Assembly: GCA_020064725.1 (NCBI GenBank)
Contig: JAGTWJ010000011.1
Coordinates: forward strand, 1,550,001 to 1,614,000
Length of the DNA stretch: 64,000 bases
Direction: 5' to 3'
Origin: Drechslerella dactyloides
Lineage: Eukaryota > Ascomycota > Orbiliomycetes > Orbiliales > Orbiliaceae
The translations under genes and the position numbers were made by a program. The notes below the pieces were generated by a model. The model ran no database searches. It had not been told where the DNA came from and saw only the letters and a list, made by a program, of their open reading frames with translations. Every line of letters begins with the position of its first letter. The stretch's first letter is position 1. Below, in pieces: positions 1-13,612 of the stretch.

Positions 1-3000
1 CAATAAGGGTACGATAGAAACGGAGTCGAGGGCGTCATCATATCAAAAAGGCCCGATATCGCGACGGCCATAGATATATATAAAACAAGGACAACATATG
101 AGCATACTTACCTAATTGACGATGCGAATGGATATCTAGGTTCATCCATGTGCTAAAATGCACCCGACGGCAAATTCGCAAACAGTAAATCGATTCTAAA
201 CGTTACCGATACAAACCTAGTATCACTCACGATAGATACATTCCGTTGTTCGGTATATAGCCGTTTAGATTTGATATAAACGGTCGCTTGAGGAGTGGTC
301 ACGTCAACATCCAGCTATACGCTCAGCAAATTACAGTCTCGAATACTACACCAATTATAAATTACACCCGCTTCATAACAGGCTCACACCTATCTAGCAC
401 CGCTAACTACGTGGAGCATGCAACAATAAGACTCCTTCTATAGAGGCCTAAGAAGTATTGCATTTTATCATAAATATGTCTGATGTATATGCATGTACAT
501 GTACATCTACCTACCAAGTGCACGCGCGCCTTTACCGCCACGATCGCATCTAGTAGTCGAGCTATCGACCAATATGCATTTCTATACTAACTTTAGTCTT
601 TCAGATATCCGCTTTTTTTAGTAAACTCAAGCAGATTTCAAGTGCCATACTAATCAGCCAAGTATTGTTCGCTCCACCGGCGAGCTCGGATATCGTGCGA
701 TGCATAACGTTAAGATTGCTCTGGAGACTGGAAATTAGTCTAGATCCGGCCTGATGTTGGAAGCATCAGCCCCACCATCAGTTGGATGTCCAAGAAGCAT
801 ATTCAGCCCTGGGACCACATCGATATCGAGGCAAAAACATGGAGAACCCCGTCCCGGATCGATCGATGGGCACGACCGAATCCGTGCGGCTGGGATTCTC
901 TCAGCTGGGTCTGTTGCGTTTTATTGCATGGCTCGCCGAAACGCGATATCACATATTTCAACGCCTGCATATAATATAATTTCCAGTTCTCACGAGCAGA
1001 CATGCCAGATGGAATATATCGAAAACAATACATTGCCGATCTATAACATCTATTTGCATATGCATGTAGGGGCGCACAGATCCTGTAGCCGTCCCGTGTG
1101 CGCGGTTCGCGGTACACGGATCCGATTAGTCCTCAAATACGAATTTCATCAATTTTCGAATGCCCTGCAAATATATGCACCAATATAACTGAGGCGCAAG
1201 TTGAATATACGGGAAGAACGTCACATGAATGATGTAAATTGACGATGGGTCATGCACACGCGCCTGTCAGAACACTTAAGTCCGTGAGCCCGCAAGCCAC
1301 GACGGCACTCGCCTTTCTGGCCGTGCGCTTGTCGGAATGCTAATGGACGTCAAAGAAATTCGGGATGTTCCGAGTGTACGCACATCTCCACCAATCGTGG
1401 TATCGATGAGCCCTGGTTGCGTCGTTCAATGTCCGGTTTCCTATTTGATGGAAATGATGCCAAAGGAGCGGCTGGTTGCCGGCCGGTCAGCTGGCCCGAG
1501 CTCAATCGGTGCAGGAAGCACAGACTTCAATCAAGACAGGTATAACGTTAGTCAGTCACATTCCTCCCACGCGCATATCGTATGTATCTTCCAGCATGTT
1601 CTTGCACAATTGTCTCACACGTCCGTTGTCGAGTTATCAGCCCAGTCACTTCACAATAGATCGGCGATGCATGACGATGAAAAGAGTATTGGCAGGTATA
1701 CGGATGTCCCGCGTGGCTGCAAATCCGCTTGCACTTGCTTGCACCCTGAAGACCATCAGGAAATTATTTGGAACTGAACAGGTCGATTCATGTTGTGGCT
1801 TTGTTATATGGAAGGATCTTGGAAAGAAGCTAAACTTTAAATCCGGATCATGCAACTCTAAACGAGATCGATGCCAGCCGTGAATCCAGGGGTCGATGTC
1901 GGGTCCGCACAGACGGCAAGCTCCTTCGTACACGTAGCTCCCATGATGCTGACGTCGGTTGTGAACTATCTCGTGATTTAACAAGCCGTGCGTGCATACT
2001 GTGGAATGCAATGTTTCAGTAATTGATGGGGTAGGATATTCCTCAGCAGGTTTCCTGGCTGCCCCAAGATAAGTAGGCTTTGTATCCTAATACCAAGGTC
2101 GCAGAGCTAGCTGCGGAGTGTGCATGGGGTAGCTAGCTGCGATGCTGGTAGTGAGCACATTGCACTGCCACCATTTGCTTTACTCTTGAACACCGGGCTG
2201 TCAAGCAGAGTAGAATGTTGGCAGAACGGAAATGTGACTCGCGATATTGAGCTACACGGATGGGTGCAGTCCCACACCTTTACAAGGCTGACCTTTCGTT
2301 ATCTGGAAACTCTCCTGAGTGAAATTCGAAAGTGTACAGGTAGATCTACGTTAGAGAGCTAACTCCAAATTCCAGCCTACAGCTCCTTTTTGTATCTGTG
2401 GCACCCAAATGAATATCAAACTTCATCTACGTAATTTCCAAGATTTCTCCGCTCGATGACATATCCAGCTCAGATGAGAGCAGCGTCCTCGCATCCTCGA
2501 AGGGCTAAGATGTGGTAATATACTGCTTCATCAACATGCAGCGGTTTGCAGCCTGTGAATTCAAGCTTCATCCCTCGCTATCACATCATCTGACGACTGT
2601 ATCCACTATTTTGCATGGATATCGGGGTCGTGCTTTGATCTAGACCGATCTATGGGTCTTGGAGTTGCCGGACTTGCTCTAGTCGAAACGAAGCTTCAGT
2701 AAAGCTTGGTGGTTAAATTGACCCACCACCACACTCTCGTAAGCTTAAATTGGTGCTGCTTATGAACTGGCTGTTGGCTATTAGCTTTGGCAAAGTCGGT
2801 TACGGTGAGCTGAGTTGCAGATGCATCCCGTCTTTTGCAACATTGTGGATGTTGTCAATTTGAGTGTATATTATCACACCCTTTCGTCGTTGCATTGCTA
2901 TAGATTTTTTTGAATTCTCAAGTCTCGACAACTGGTGACAAAAACTTGCCATACAACGGATCACATTCTTGTTGGCCAGTATTCACCTCCTATCCCAAGA

Positions 3001-6000
3001 TGGAGCTTAACGTTAACCAGCCTCTTCATGAAGCTAACGAACAACGACATCCTTGACGCGTTCTCTAAGCTGTGGGGCGCGCGTTGCCGAAGCCGTGGTC
3101 TAGACCACGGTCCCAATATCGCGCCTTCCGCCCTGCCTCCTGCCGTGCGGAACTCAACGGTTCTTACCAATGTATTCCCACAGAGGCGTATTGTCGGTCG
3201 AGCATCCGTAGGAGGCAGCTGGGCTTCCGCGCAGGCGCTCCGAGCTCGAGGCAGAGTTTTCCATCCGATTCCATTCAGTGATATTCAGGCTCGAAAAATA
3301 CCACACATTCGAGGATGCGTGCCTGCGAGGTATGACGAGGCCGTTGCATGTTGGTTGGCGGCGCGGCGTCATTGATTGACCTACCCAAGCAGCTAGCCCG
3401 CATACCGCTGCGTGCGTGAAGCCGATGCGAAGGTGCATATGTGGTAAGGCACATGGACATTTGCATCTGCATTCACGGCACGGCCATTGCATTGCATCGC
3501 ATAAGCTGTCGACGCCCATCGACGTGTACGTTTTCTGCGCGGTCTGGTTGGTCGAGCACGGAGGCGTGCATGTATCAACCGAATACCGAACACCGACCCA
3601 CACGCACCGAACGAAGGACGAGGATGCACGAGCACCGAAAGACGTTGCATTCAGAGCAATCGATTGATCATTCATCCAGACCCTACCGTTCCACAAACAT
3701 TCCCAAGAAAGCAAGAAAATAAAGAGGTCTCAAATTCACATTCTCCAACTAGCACCGATGCACGCGGAAGTCCTCCCTCAACCAGGTACCTGGGCTCCGT
3801 CATCGTGCCAGCACACGTGTACCAGTCAATTCCCAACGGCTGCGCTCGAGAAAAAACTTTAACCTCAGATCACGAGACTCCCACCTCATCGAACGTACGC
3901 TGCAGCGTCCCGCCCCTACGCTAGCCGCGTACGTGCGCAGGAGTGCCGCCTCGTCCGCGGCAGGTCGAACGTCTGTCGAATCTTTCCCTGCCGTGGACAA
4001 TGACCCGAGACTGGGACAATGACTGTCCTCGGGAAGTCAATTCATGCCGACTCCGGCAGGCTGCTGCAGCAGTCACTAACTCACTCACCCGCCTCACCAC
4101 TGCACCTTTGTTGGCGGGGCTGAGGCTGGTACGACGTCTGTTTTGTGAGCATGATCGATTGCATCTGCACATACGGTTTTTGTGGTCGGTTTGTGATGTC
4201 GCGCGAAGCAGCTGCGGTCATGCAATGGCTGGGTATTGACCGCAATGGAACCCGCCTGGCCGGTCAGCGCATAGACGTCCATGCAAAGGGTAATTACACG
4301 ACAGTGCGCTTTTGAAACCTTTGGTGCTCCGTGCCGCGATATCGCATCATATAATGGGCACATATATTCGTTACACGAAGACAGTTTTAGTTCCAATTCA
4401 AATTTCAGTTCCAGAAGATTGTCCCGTACACACGCAGTTTACTTAGTGACCATTCCGCTGAGCTCCCTCCGATAGAACCTCCAATTTCAATCGTCATATC
4501 GTGCCGTCGATTGCCATACACAAGAGGTTTAATCAGAGAAGAAAATTTTCTCGCCTCAAGAATGCCCAGAACGGCTCGTCCTCTGTCGTGTAAGGAAAAC
4601 AAATGGACACTTGTTCAGCCATAATATGGAGAGGCAGGCATTCCCTCGAATCGAAGTCAGTGCGCTTGCATAGCCGGGCGGGGCAGCAGCCGGAATAATG
4701 CCTGGCCGCCGGCGCATGAAGGCGGGTCCCCAGTCTACCCGCTCTTGCTCCAGGAAAAGTTTAGTTGCGGAGCAAGTCATGATTTTTCATTTGATGATAC
4801 GTTCAATCATGCCGAATTGAATGTATTCCGAACCTGAATAGCCTGATGTTGTTGGGCGTGAAGATATCGCTGACGGCCGACCCGTGACAAGTCGCGTTCG
4901 GATGTACCAATCGACGACGAGATATTTTGCGAGGAACATGTTTGCGATAACCGGCACCTGTGGCAAATGAACAGCGGGCGGAGGACGCCGGCAGCCATCT
5001 CCCGGTACCTTCCCTCGAATAGAATGCATCTCAAAACGAGGCGGGAAAAATCTACCGATCAGCAAAGACATCGTGAGATTGTAGGCATGCCATCGCATCC
5101 TTGACAAGTCTCCAATCGGCGTGCATGCGGCACGTTGGCTTAAGCCCGTGGCGCGCCCGATCAGCCCTCTTCGAAGATTCCGGATTGAGAAACTAGCAGC
5201 GAGGTCGATGATCTATGGTGGAGTATTGGTAGATTTTCTGTGTGTGAATACTATCGCCAGGTCAGGTGGAGATAAGCTCGGGCTCGGGCTCAATTGCAGC
5301 GCGGCGGTGGGTCCTGCCTCGAGTAAACACGGGTGCCGAATGCACGCCTTAGCCTGCGGATGCAGCCTGACGAAAAGATTTGTTTTTTTTTATTTTTATT
5401 ATTTATTATTTCCTGTCCTTTGCAGACAAGCGATTGGTTGCGATCGCGGTTGAGGTTTGTTATTCTTCGCGGGATGATACTCGTCTCGTCAACGGCGACG
5501 TACAATCGTTCACGCGTACAAGAGCACGCAGGTCACGATAGGTTACGTACAAAGCGCCACTTGAGTGGCCTTTACAAATGATAGACAGACGACGTGCATG
5601 TAGCACGCATTAACGAAATTGTCACGGTATGCATGCACGTATTCGTTCCAACAAGCGCTCGCTATCTGTGCTTATATCATCCGATGCCTGAATATTCGAT
5701 GGCAATCTTGCGAGCTATCGACTCAGCCTTACAATATCTAATATATATTCGGGTAGCTGTTGGTACGCATGAAGAGCTCGCGCTCCCTTAGTTATCCTTG
5801 CACGGGCATCTCAATTTCCCACGATAGCTATCGAACGCCAAGCTGGGTTGGCTAGGACATCGTTTGTCCTCTTCACGATATAATAAAAGATTTCATCAGT
5901 CCAAGTCATGCATGCACGCCTGTAGTCTAATTTTCCACAGATTCAATGCATGCAAGATCCATCTTGAAGCAGTCGGGCCCGGCCGGCCCTCCCGCGGAAT

Positions 6001-6023
6001 TGGAAATTAGCAGAGCCTGATTC

Positions 6024-6024
<1 letters not shown>

Positions 6025-6066
<42 letters not shown>
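6025..6066. repeat. (GATT)n microsatellite
   Basis: A perfect tetranucleotide run of about 10.5 TGAT/GATT units in gene-free DNA. Confidence 0.97.
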
Positions 6067-6067
<1 letters not shown>

Positions 6068-9000
6068 CACCATGTTGACAGTCGCCTCGCTCGCGCGCTG
6101 ACAGGTGGCCTGGTTAATTTCGTGAATGCAAAAAGGCTCGCGTACTCGCTCAGGTGTGCGTGCGTGCAGCTGCTGCATATGCGGTACGACGTATGTGCGT
6201 ACGCGACAATTGCAATCCAAGACATCTGGAAGACACTGCATACAGGAATGTTTGTCTGGATGAACATCTGAATCAACTTTCGAGCGCACTGTCCATGTTT
6301 GCGTGTGAGCAATCTGTCACCTCTAAGACCCTCTCTCTGCGCTGAAGGTGCGTGCGTGCGTGCAGGCCTGCCTGAGCTGCACCGATATTAAACCCTCTCA
6401 ACTCACGTGAAACTCTCACCGTGCAGCGAAGCTGGGGGTGAAAAAACCAGCGAAGGAAGAGACTTTCGATATTAATATTCATCGCCATAAGCCTCCGCAT
6501 TGATTTCCTCTGTTTTGCCTTGAAAAATTCTGCAGGCGCGTTCGCAAAATATCCGGGGCTTTTCGTATCCACACCCCGGATTCGCCAGAAGCTCGCCGTG
6601 AAGCTTCCGATAGGTTGCCGACGCTCTGAACTCATATCTTTCTCTCCGACAGCTTTGCCGTGTAGTCGCATTGCATTCCGTGAGTTCGGCCCGATTAGGC
6701 TATAATGCAGCGTTCGTATCTTGTCTGGAAAGCGACGCTGGAGATAGTTGATTTCTCGGCGGGAAAGGCCGTTGCGCGGTATTATTCCATCCAACGTTAT
6801 AACGCTAGAGAAGCCCTAAACTTGAGCGAAAGTGACGCCTTGGAAAAAAAATCTTGAGATGGTGGCGTGGATGTTTCAGAAACACTTTTTGACGATAGAG
6901 CCTCACAATATGATCTGAACTTCGCCTGCACGTACGCGAAAATTTGCCACACGGACTGAACTGCAAACCCGCCCAGATGAGATGCTACTATGTGAGCAAT
7001 ATACGCACAAAGTAGAATGTCCAGATTGATCAGCCCGAGACTGACCGATCAGTAGAAGTCCCCGAAAGGACAAACGAAAGCAAAAGCTTAAGGCAGGGAA
7101 AGTCATCGCATCGAAATGCAATACAATATATTTTGCCCCTCGTTTAATCAAAATCAATTCGCTGCGCGTAGGTGCATACCGAGCCTGTCCATGTCGATAT
7201 GTGGGGTGGCCACGGCCGACGGGTGGGCCTCGACGCGGGTCCAGAACGAACGAACAAACCCGACCCTGGCGGCCGAAACCGGGCAGTAGACGGTGACCGC
7301 AGTGCGATTGCCTAGATCTTGTATATTCCTACTCAACCGTATCAACACCCGAGTTGGAAAGCAAATCCCACAGCTTACACATGATATCGATAGAAAACGG
7401 GCGGCGCAAGCTGAATCCTGTCGGAGATACCAGCCGCGGTATTCGAACGGGCCACCACGTCGTTGCGAATCTTACCATGATAGGGCACATTCCAACAAAG
7501 GTGGGGTCAACTGCAGCCAGCCCATGGCAGGAAATGACGACGACCGCACGCCCCGCGATGAGGCATGCATGCCTGGTCCATCTCATCGCAGATCCCAGCT
7601 CTCCCGTCGCAGCATCGTCGCACCGCCCAGCTCCTCGATGGAATCCATTGGCAAATCTCTCGTCGAGAGCAGGTGGAGAAGCTAGAAGTTCCCACACGGG
7701 ATATCGCAATTGGAAGGCGAAAGGCGCGGCGGCCGGGGCGAGAGGCACTAGACGTTTGTCTGTACCGGATACCTGCGCATGCCACGGCGGCACCGAATAC
7801 GTGACTCCTCACCTGATCTTTGCATTTGTCAAGTGTCGTAGGTGACTAGTGAGGGGGGAGAAGAGAAGGCGAAGATACGGACGTCCCGGGCGCCAATCGT
7901 ATAGCACCGTTAGCTGAACGGAACTACCCCCGCGGACTGCTTTCGTCACAGTAGTGTATTATGAAACGTCCCGTGTCTACGCTCAGCGCTGGAGCGCTCC
8001 ATGGCGAGAAAATCCGACAGTCCGCTGTGCGCTAGCGATATTTCAATATGGGTATCGAGGCTGGGAATGGAAGCACGCATCGAATCTTCCTTGGTGGTCA
8101 GAAAGCCAAACCACAGAATGCATCATCGATAGGCCGCGTGAAACGAAAGGGGAAACGACCGGCAGCCCGGATGCAAAGGCTAGTGACCTGCCCGGGTTAA
8201 CTTTTTCTTCTTTTCGAGGCGGCACCCGCGAGTGGGTTGTGTGGTATTTTGCCTGGCCAGGGTTGCTGCTAAGAGCGTTTAACGCCGTCCCGTGATTTGC
8301 TCAAAAAAGAACTCCCACACCAACACCTGGGCCAAACAGAGTGGATGTATGGATTGCAAGAGAGTGTGAGGCCATGCAGGGTGCGGTAGGCAAGCAGGAT
8401 TGCGTTCGCCCGGATTCGATGAGAGTTTTGAGTGTCTCGAATAGTTCCATACATGCATGTACGAAGCATGCTAGCAGTCTAGTTGCAGAGTAAACATGCA
8501 TCTCATCTCGACTTTAGCTTTCCACAACCAACTTATCGCCCGGCGTATGTGTGTGTAGCTCGGGGATCTTGCAGGACGATTAGGCATGTGCGGTCTGCCA
8601 TGTGGAGCTCTCCCGGCTCGATGAGACAAGCGTGCTGCATGTGCGGAACATCAGCTGATCGTGGGCATCGCATGGCATCGCAGGCTCGAATCTGGTGAGC
8701 GGTATAGGACGGGACCATGTGTTGACCATGTGGTGTTTTTCTTATTTCGGTCTTGGTACCTCGGTATTTTCCATCTTTGTTGTTCTGGTGGACTGGATTC
8801 CCTGGTAAAGCTGGCGGTTTAGCGACCGTCGCTTGATAACACGGTCACGTCGCCGAGGAGATTGTTCGAGTGAACTCGGTTTGACGATGGTATCACATCC
8901 CGGCTGCCGGTCCACTCCCGAGCCAAATTGGGTGGCATGCGGAACGTTGGAGGGTGTTCTGATCTGGCTCACCGCGAGGCTCGCACGTACGGTGAGGCTG

Positions 9001-9903
9001 AAAAAAAAACGCGTGACTTGCACAAAGCAGGTACCAGTTACCGAACGGGGACCTCGCTCGAGGTATTGCAACTTGGCCGTTGACTTCTGTGGCATCCTGA
9101 CTGCGACAAGCCGTTCAGCTGCGCATCGGAAGCAAACATCCGCTGGAGCATGCCGTCATGTCAGCAGCAACCAAAGGATCCGAACGTCTGCAGCTCGTCG
9201 AGTGGTCACCGAAAGTAGACAGATAGTCAGACAGACGGACCGTGGCATCGCGCCCGCTGTGGCCGGCCCTCAATTAGTGACTGGACGGCCGGGCGGCCGC
9301 TATCACTAGTCTATGTATCACATTGAGGGCTAACTAGCTGCTCTTCGCTCGCATTCGTAGCTGAGGAAGCTGTAGACGGGATCCTTCGATTTCTGTCTTG
9401 CATGCCGGCCGGGTCCATGCTCTCTCCAATGTGGATATGTAGCGCATGTTCCACGGGTGGCGCTCTGGTCGCCCGTGCGCCGTGCGCGCGCTATCTTACC
9501 GCAGAGCTCTCTCGGCAATGGTGGTGGTAATGGTGGTTATTACATATCAAGCATGGTATCATATTTTCATTATCAGGAGGATGGATGAAAAATTTTTTCT
9601 CTACTCTCCCCTCGTCGCGAAGATTCTCTCGCGCGCAGATTGATTGATATCAACCGGTCGGGCGAGAGTGCTGCATGCAGAAGGATTGAACTCAAACGTC
9701 AAACCCCTGGCAGCTGGGCTGCATGCAGCAAGCTAAGCTCCACGATGATGTTTTTAGGCGCCGTGAAATTGCCAGCGTTTCGTCATTTTCCTTCGATTCG
9801 CATCGTTCACCCATTCATCCAGTCGCTCGTTCAGACATCGTCGCAGCATCGCGTCGAGTCCCTCGCAGATGACCATGGCCGGTGGGATGCCGGAATGCAG
9901 ATA

Positions 9904-9919
9904 TGTGTGTGTGTGTGTG
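9904..9919. repeat. (TG)8 microsatellite
   Basis: Eight perfect TG units followed by a short GA run, in non-coding DNA. Confidence 0.95.
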
Positions 9920-9999
9920 AGAGAGCGCGATGAATGCAATGCAGGCGGGCAGGCTGCGAGAGCCGGGAGGCAGCCTTGGCGAGATCCCATCTCCCCCAG

Positions 10000-10006
10000 C
10001 CAATCA
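10000..10006 (+). promoter_or_regulatory. CCAATCA box
   Basis: The sequence CCAATCAGA matches the preferred CCAAT-complex (NF-Y/Hap) site including its CA extension. It lies 9.4 kb upstream of the hapB start codon but only about 3 kb upstream of where the CT-rich leader begins. The motif is seen directly. Its function, possibly feedback on hapB, is inferred. Confidence 0.35.
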
Positions 10007-10300
10007 GACGCCCGCAGCCCCAGACGAGAGGCCTGGCCGGCGCCGTTCCTCTGCAATTTCCATCGGCATCATCGTCGTTTAAACGCAGCCCTTCAATCTA
10101 CGACCTAGCCCAGCGAAGGTTCCGGCCTGATCCTGCCCCGGCCTGCACAGACGCACCGTGGCAGCGGACTTTCTCCCACGACCTGTTTGATTTGGCAGTG
10201 CTTGCGTGTGAACTCTGGCGATCGCGATCCTGAGGGGAACTATCGTGTCCCCATCGCATCGTGAGGCGAGATGAGATGCCCCGGCCCTCGGCTGCCGCGG

Positions 10301-10307
10301 CCAATCA
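10301..10307 (+). promoter_or_regulatory. CCAATCA box
   Basis: A second CCAATCA heptamer in a GC-rich stretch about 300 bp after the first, in the same orientation. Clustered CCAAT boxes are a common promoter arrangement. Any link to hapB is an inference. Confidence 0.35.
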
Positions 10308-13300
10308 CCGGCGGAGGATTCCTGCGCGCTGAGTGGCCCAAGGCACCAGGGGTTCCAGTTCCGAAGACTAGCAGTTTAGCATGGCATTGGCATGGCGAAG
10401 AGCAGCGCACCCAGGTTCTGTTTGATTTGGCCGGGACTGTTTGTCCTGTCCGTTTTTGATCAATCGATGTCTGTTGGGCCGCTCCGTCGTCATCGAGTGG
10501 CCGCCCGGCTTCCCAGCCCGTTGGTTCAGCGCACGAGGGCAGTCAGGAAAACTTGGACGTCGGGACGGGGCTTTCGAATCAGAATTCACGCTCTCACACA
10601 ACCTTCCGCTCATGTGACTTGACGGGCTCCGTCGACCAGAATAACGTGGTGAAGCCCCCCGTCAGAGTGCCGGCCTATCAGCGGTGCCAGAGGCCGTTTT
10701 CCAGCGTCTACGGGATATGATAGGGCTGCCGATTATTGGAACTGCAACAGTGGCCCATGCAAGGCTATGACACCACCCCGGCCGTCTCGACCGCCGCCTG
10801 CAATAATAGCAAGCAAGCCAGAGCGATAGATGAGATTAGTAAATTAGTGTCGGCGAAAATAGCATAATTGTGTCGCATAAGGTATTGTAACATCGCTTGT
10901 TAATTTTCGAATGGTCTCGTCCCGGAGACTAGTCGTCGAACGGGCGTCACGTCAGTCTACTTGGAGCTAAGCAGCTGTTTTGAAAGTGATGTATCCGTGC
11001 ATTCGAGCAATCTAACTAAGAGCTCGTTATTGGCAATAAATTGACACAAGTGTCGAAGTAACCGGGGACGAAAGCAAAGCAAGAAAAGTGCAAGCAAGAC
11101 ACCATCAAAGACAAAACAATAGCAGCCGTGCTAAGGAGCGCACGATTGTCGCCGGCGTCACTGCAAGTAGAGTGTGCACTTCGCTACGCTACGAACGGGA
11201 TACGCCGCAGACTGTGGGAACATCTGCGAGAGCAGAGGCCTCTTCTCGGTCGGGAGAGTGGGACCACCCGGTCAACGTGACTTGTTTTAGCCGCAGAGGA
11301 AGCCAGAACACAAGCATCATTGTCAACAGCCACTGCACACCTGCCACTGATCTGCCCTGCACGAATGAGCTGGCGACGTCCAGAATTGGAGCGCGCGAGA
11401 GCTAGAGAGCGTTCCAGCCGAGAGACAATAAGAGCTTCGCCTCATGACAGTGATGCACTGCAGTGTGCGGATGCCATGCATGCATGCAGCGGTCGCAGCG
11501 CAGCTCAGCGCGGTCACATTGGCATTCATTATAATAGCATGAACGGTAAGGCCATCGGCGCTTCAGGCGTCACCGTGACTTATCATCCTACTTCTCGCAG
11601 CGACAGGAAGGATCCTAAAGCAAAAGACGGAGTAAAGCTGCGTTTGAGGCAAAAGATCGGATCGGAATTTTGGCTGCGGCGAGAGTGACAGCTCCGTTCG
11701 GCACAGCAGCTGCTGTCAGGTCGGGAATCCGTCTCACGGCGGCATTCACCGGCTGACATGTCTGAATTGTCGGACGTACCAAGATTCCAGTTGACATCCC
11801 TCGCATCCGGACGGATATCCGACCGGTTCCCTCAACGTTGAGAAGCGTGTATGTAGCTGCGATAGCTATGGGCTGCACTTGCAAAATACAGTCATCTGTA
11901 CATATCTGTATGCACAGATAGCTTCCCGTGCATGTGCATCTGCTCTGGAAGCATCTGCGGTTGCTTTGCTTGACTAGTGTGGTCTCGCATGTCATGTCAC
12001 TTGTGTCGGCTCAGTACCAGGCACGGTACTTGGCGACTGTGCAAACATGGTTGAACTTTTGTCGAAGGAAGGCCTTCGAGCTCCACGTCATCGCGTGTAT
12101 CATCTGCATCTCCCAGGTGCCGTCGAAACGCACTCTCGCCTTATTTGCCAGCTGCACGAGCAGAGAGTGTCAGCTGTATGCACCTGGACAGACATACATG
12201 TACATATGCATGTAGGTACGTACGCGCACAGAGTTCTGGTAATACGAAGTAGATGGCGGCGGCATCTACCTTTGGACATGTCATATCATATCAGGTCATG
12301 TTTATGTCTGTCCGTCCGTCCGTCTTTCCTGCGATGGGTTGATTCTCATGTATACGACCGTTTGCTGAGCAAACAGGCCGAGTTTCGCTTCGCGTAGGAC
12401 ATGGATTGCTCGTCGCAGGCAAGATGCCAGCTCGGGATTTAAAATAAAATGGAATTCAGGTTTGCCTGGCCGCCTTTTTCTTTTTCCGTGACCTTCGGAG
12501 TCCTCCTGGGGTTCCCGCGCTCCTGCATAGTGCTCATACGTAGTGTCGAGTACACTTACGCTGAGGAGAGGCACGAAGCTCGCAGCGGCGGAAGGATTTG
12601 GATCTGGGGGAAACCAGGCTTTCGAAGAGACATGCAGATGGGGTACATACATCATGTACCAGATACGCGCGTCGACCAGCGCACTTTTGGCTGTGACCTG
12701 CAGGCGGGCCCAAGATGTAGAAAAACGTGAACTTGGCCTGCGATGAGCTCGAGCCCGGACGAAAATAGCGAGGGAGAAAGAGCGATGATGGCACACTTTG
12801 GTTTCCTTTCCTTGAGCCAGCCAGCCACCCTTTCGGCCCAGGCTCAATTTCCCGAGCTTAAGAGCCCTTAGCTATTATTTCATCGTTCCGCCGAACGGAC
12901 GAACGAAAGAACCAACGGACGAAGCGGCGGACGGACGCCCCGTTTCTTTTTCCTTGAGAGTTTGTTTTCTTCTTCCGGGCCTTCCCTTTTCAAACAAGCA
13001 GCAGGAGCAGCAGGAGCAGCAGCCAGCTGGGCTCACGCTGGCTGGGCCTCGGGGCGCGGTTCGAGCTGGGGGGCAGCAGCCTGTCGATGTTATTATTTCC
13101 GTGGGAGCCGTTTATAGTTCGACGGTTCCTTACGTGGAGGATGACGGTAGAGAGAGAACGGAAGAGTTTGTAATATTCGTACGGAACCGTGGTGTTGTGC
13201 GGTGCTGTCTGCGGCTGTCCGTCTGTCTGCTTCTGTCAGCCAGTCTCAATAAAAATCCCCCTCCGCCGGCCAGCCAACCAGATCTCACCCTCCCGCTCTT

Positions 13301-13316
13301 CACCTCGTCTCCTCCT

Positions 13317-13323
13317 CCAATCA
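13317..13323 (+). promoter_or_regulatory. CCAATCA box in the hapB leader region
   Basis: CCAATCACG lies in the CT-rich region upstream of hapB and has the same heptamer as the boxes near 10.0 and 10.3 kb. It is a possible self-binding site for the Hap complex. Only the motif itself is seen. Confidence 0.3.
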
Positions 13324-13595
13324 CGACCCGGCCAGCCAGCGCCAGATCTTGAAGTTCCGTGCCAATAGCAACGACATACCCAAAACAGGGTCCCTGACTT
13401 CCTTTTTCTCGAGCATCCGCCTGCTTGCCTGCTGCTTGCCTGCGTGTGCTGCTTGCTTGTGCGCCGGTGCTCTCAGTGTGTTCTTGCCTTGTCTATTCCC
13501 TTTCCCATACTACTCAATCGATCACGGTACCTCGCATCACCTACGCTTCCGATCGGTATCCACTCGGGTTCTGGCTGTGCGGTCTACTCGGCCTC

Positions 13596-13612
13596 TTTTT
13601 TTTTTTTTTTTT
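13596..13612 (+). repeat. Poly-T tract (17 nt)
   Basis: An uninterrupted run of 17 T in the CT-rich region upstream of hapB. Confidence 0.95.

Larger units (their letters stand above)
1..12940. other. Gene-poor intergenic DNA
   Basis: No coding region can be supported here. The open frames (up to about 170 codons) overlap one another on opposite strands, lack recognisable domains and show no consistent splice signals. The DNA is of mixed composition with many short palindromes (TGCATGCA, GTAC and GCTAGC types) and a few microsatellites. From about 9.9 kb it becomes more GC-rich and carries CCAATCA boxes, which may be distal upstream sequence of hapB. Small multi-exon genes or non-coding RNAs cannot be excluded by reading alone. 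Confidence 0.6.

Noticed and set aside
6273..6794. 173-codon minus-strand open frame
   Set aside because: No recognisable domain, and it runs into simple GTGC-type repeats; treated as chance.
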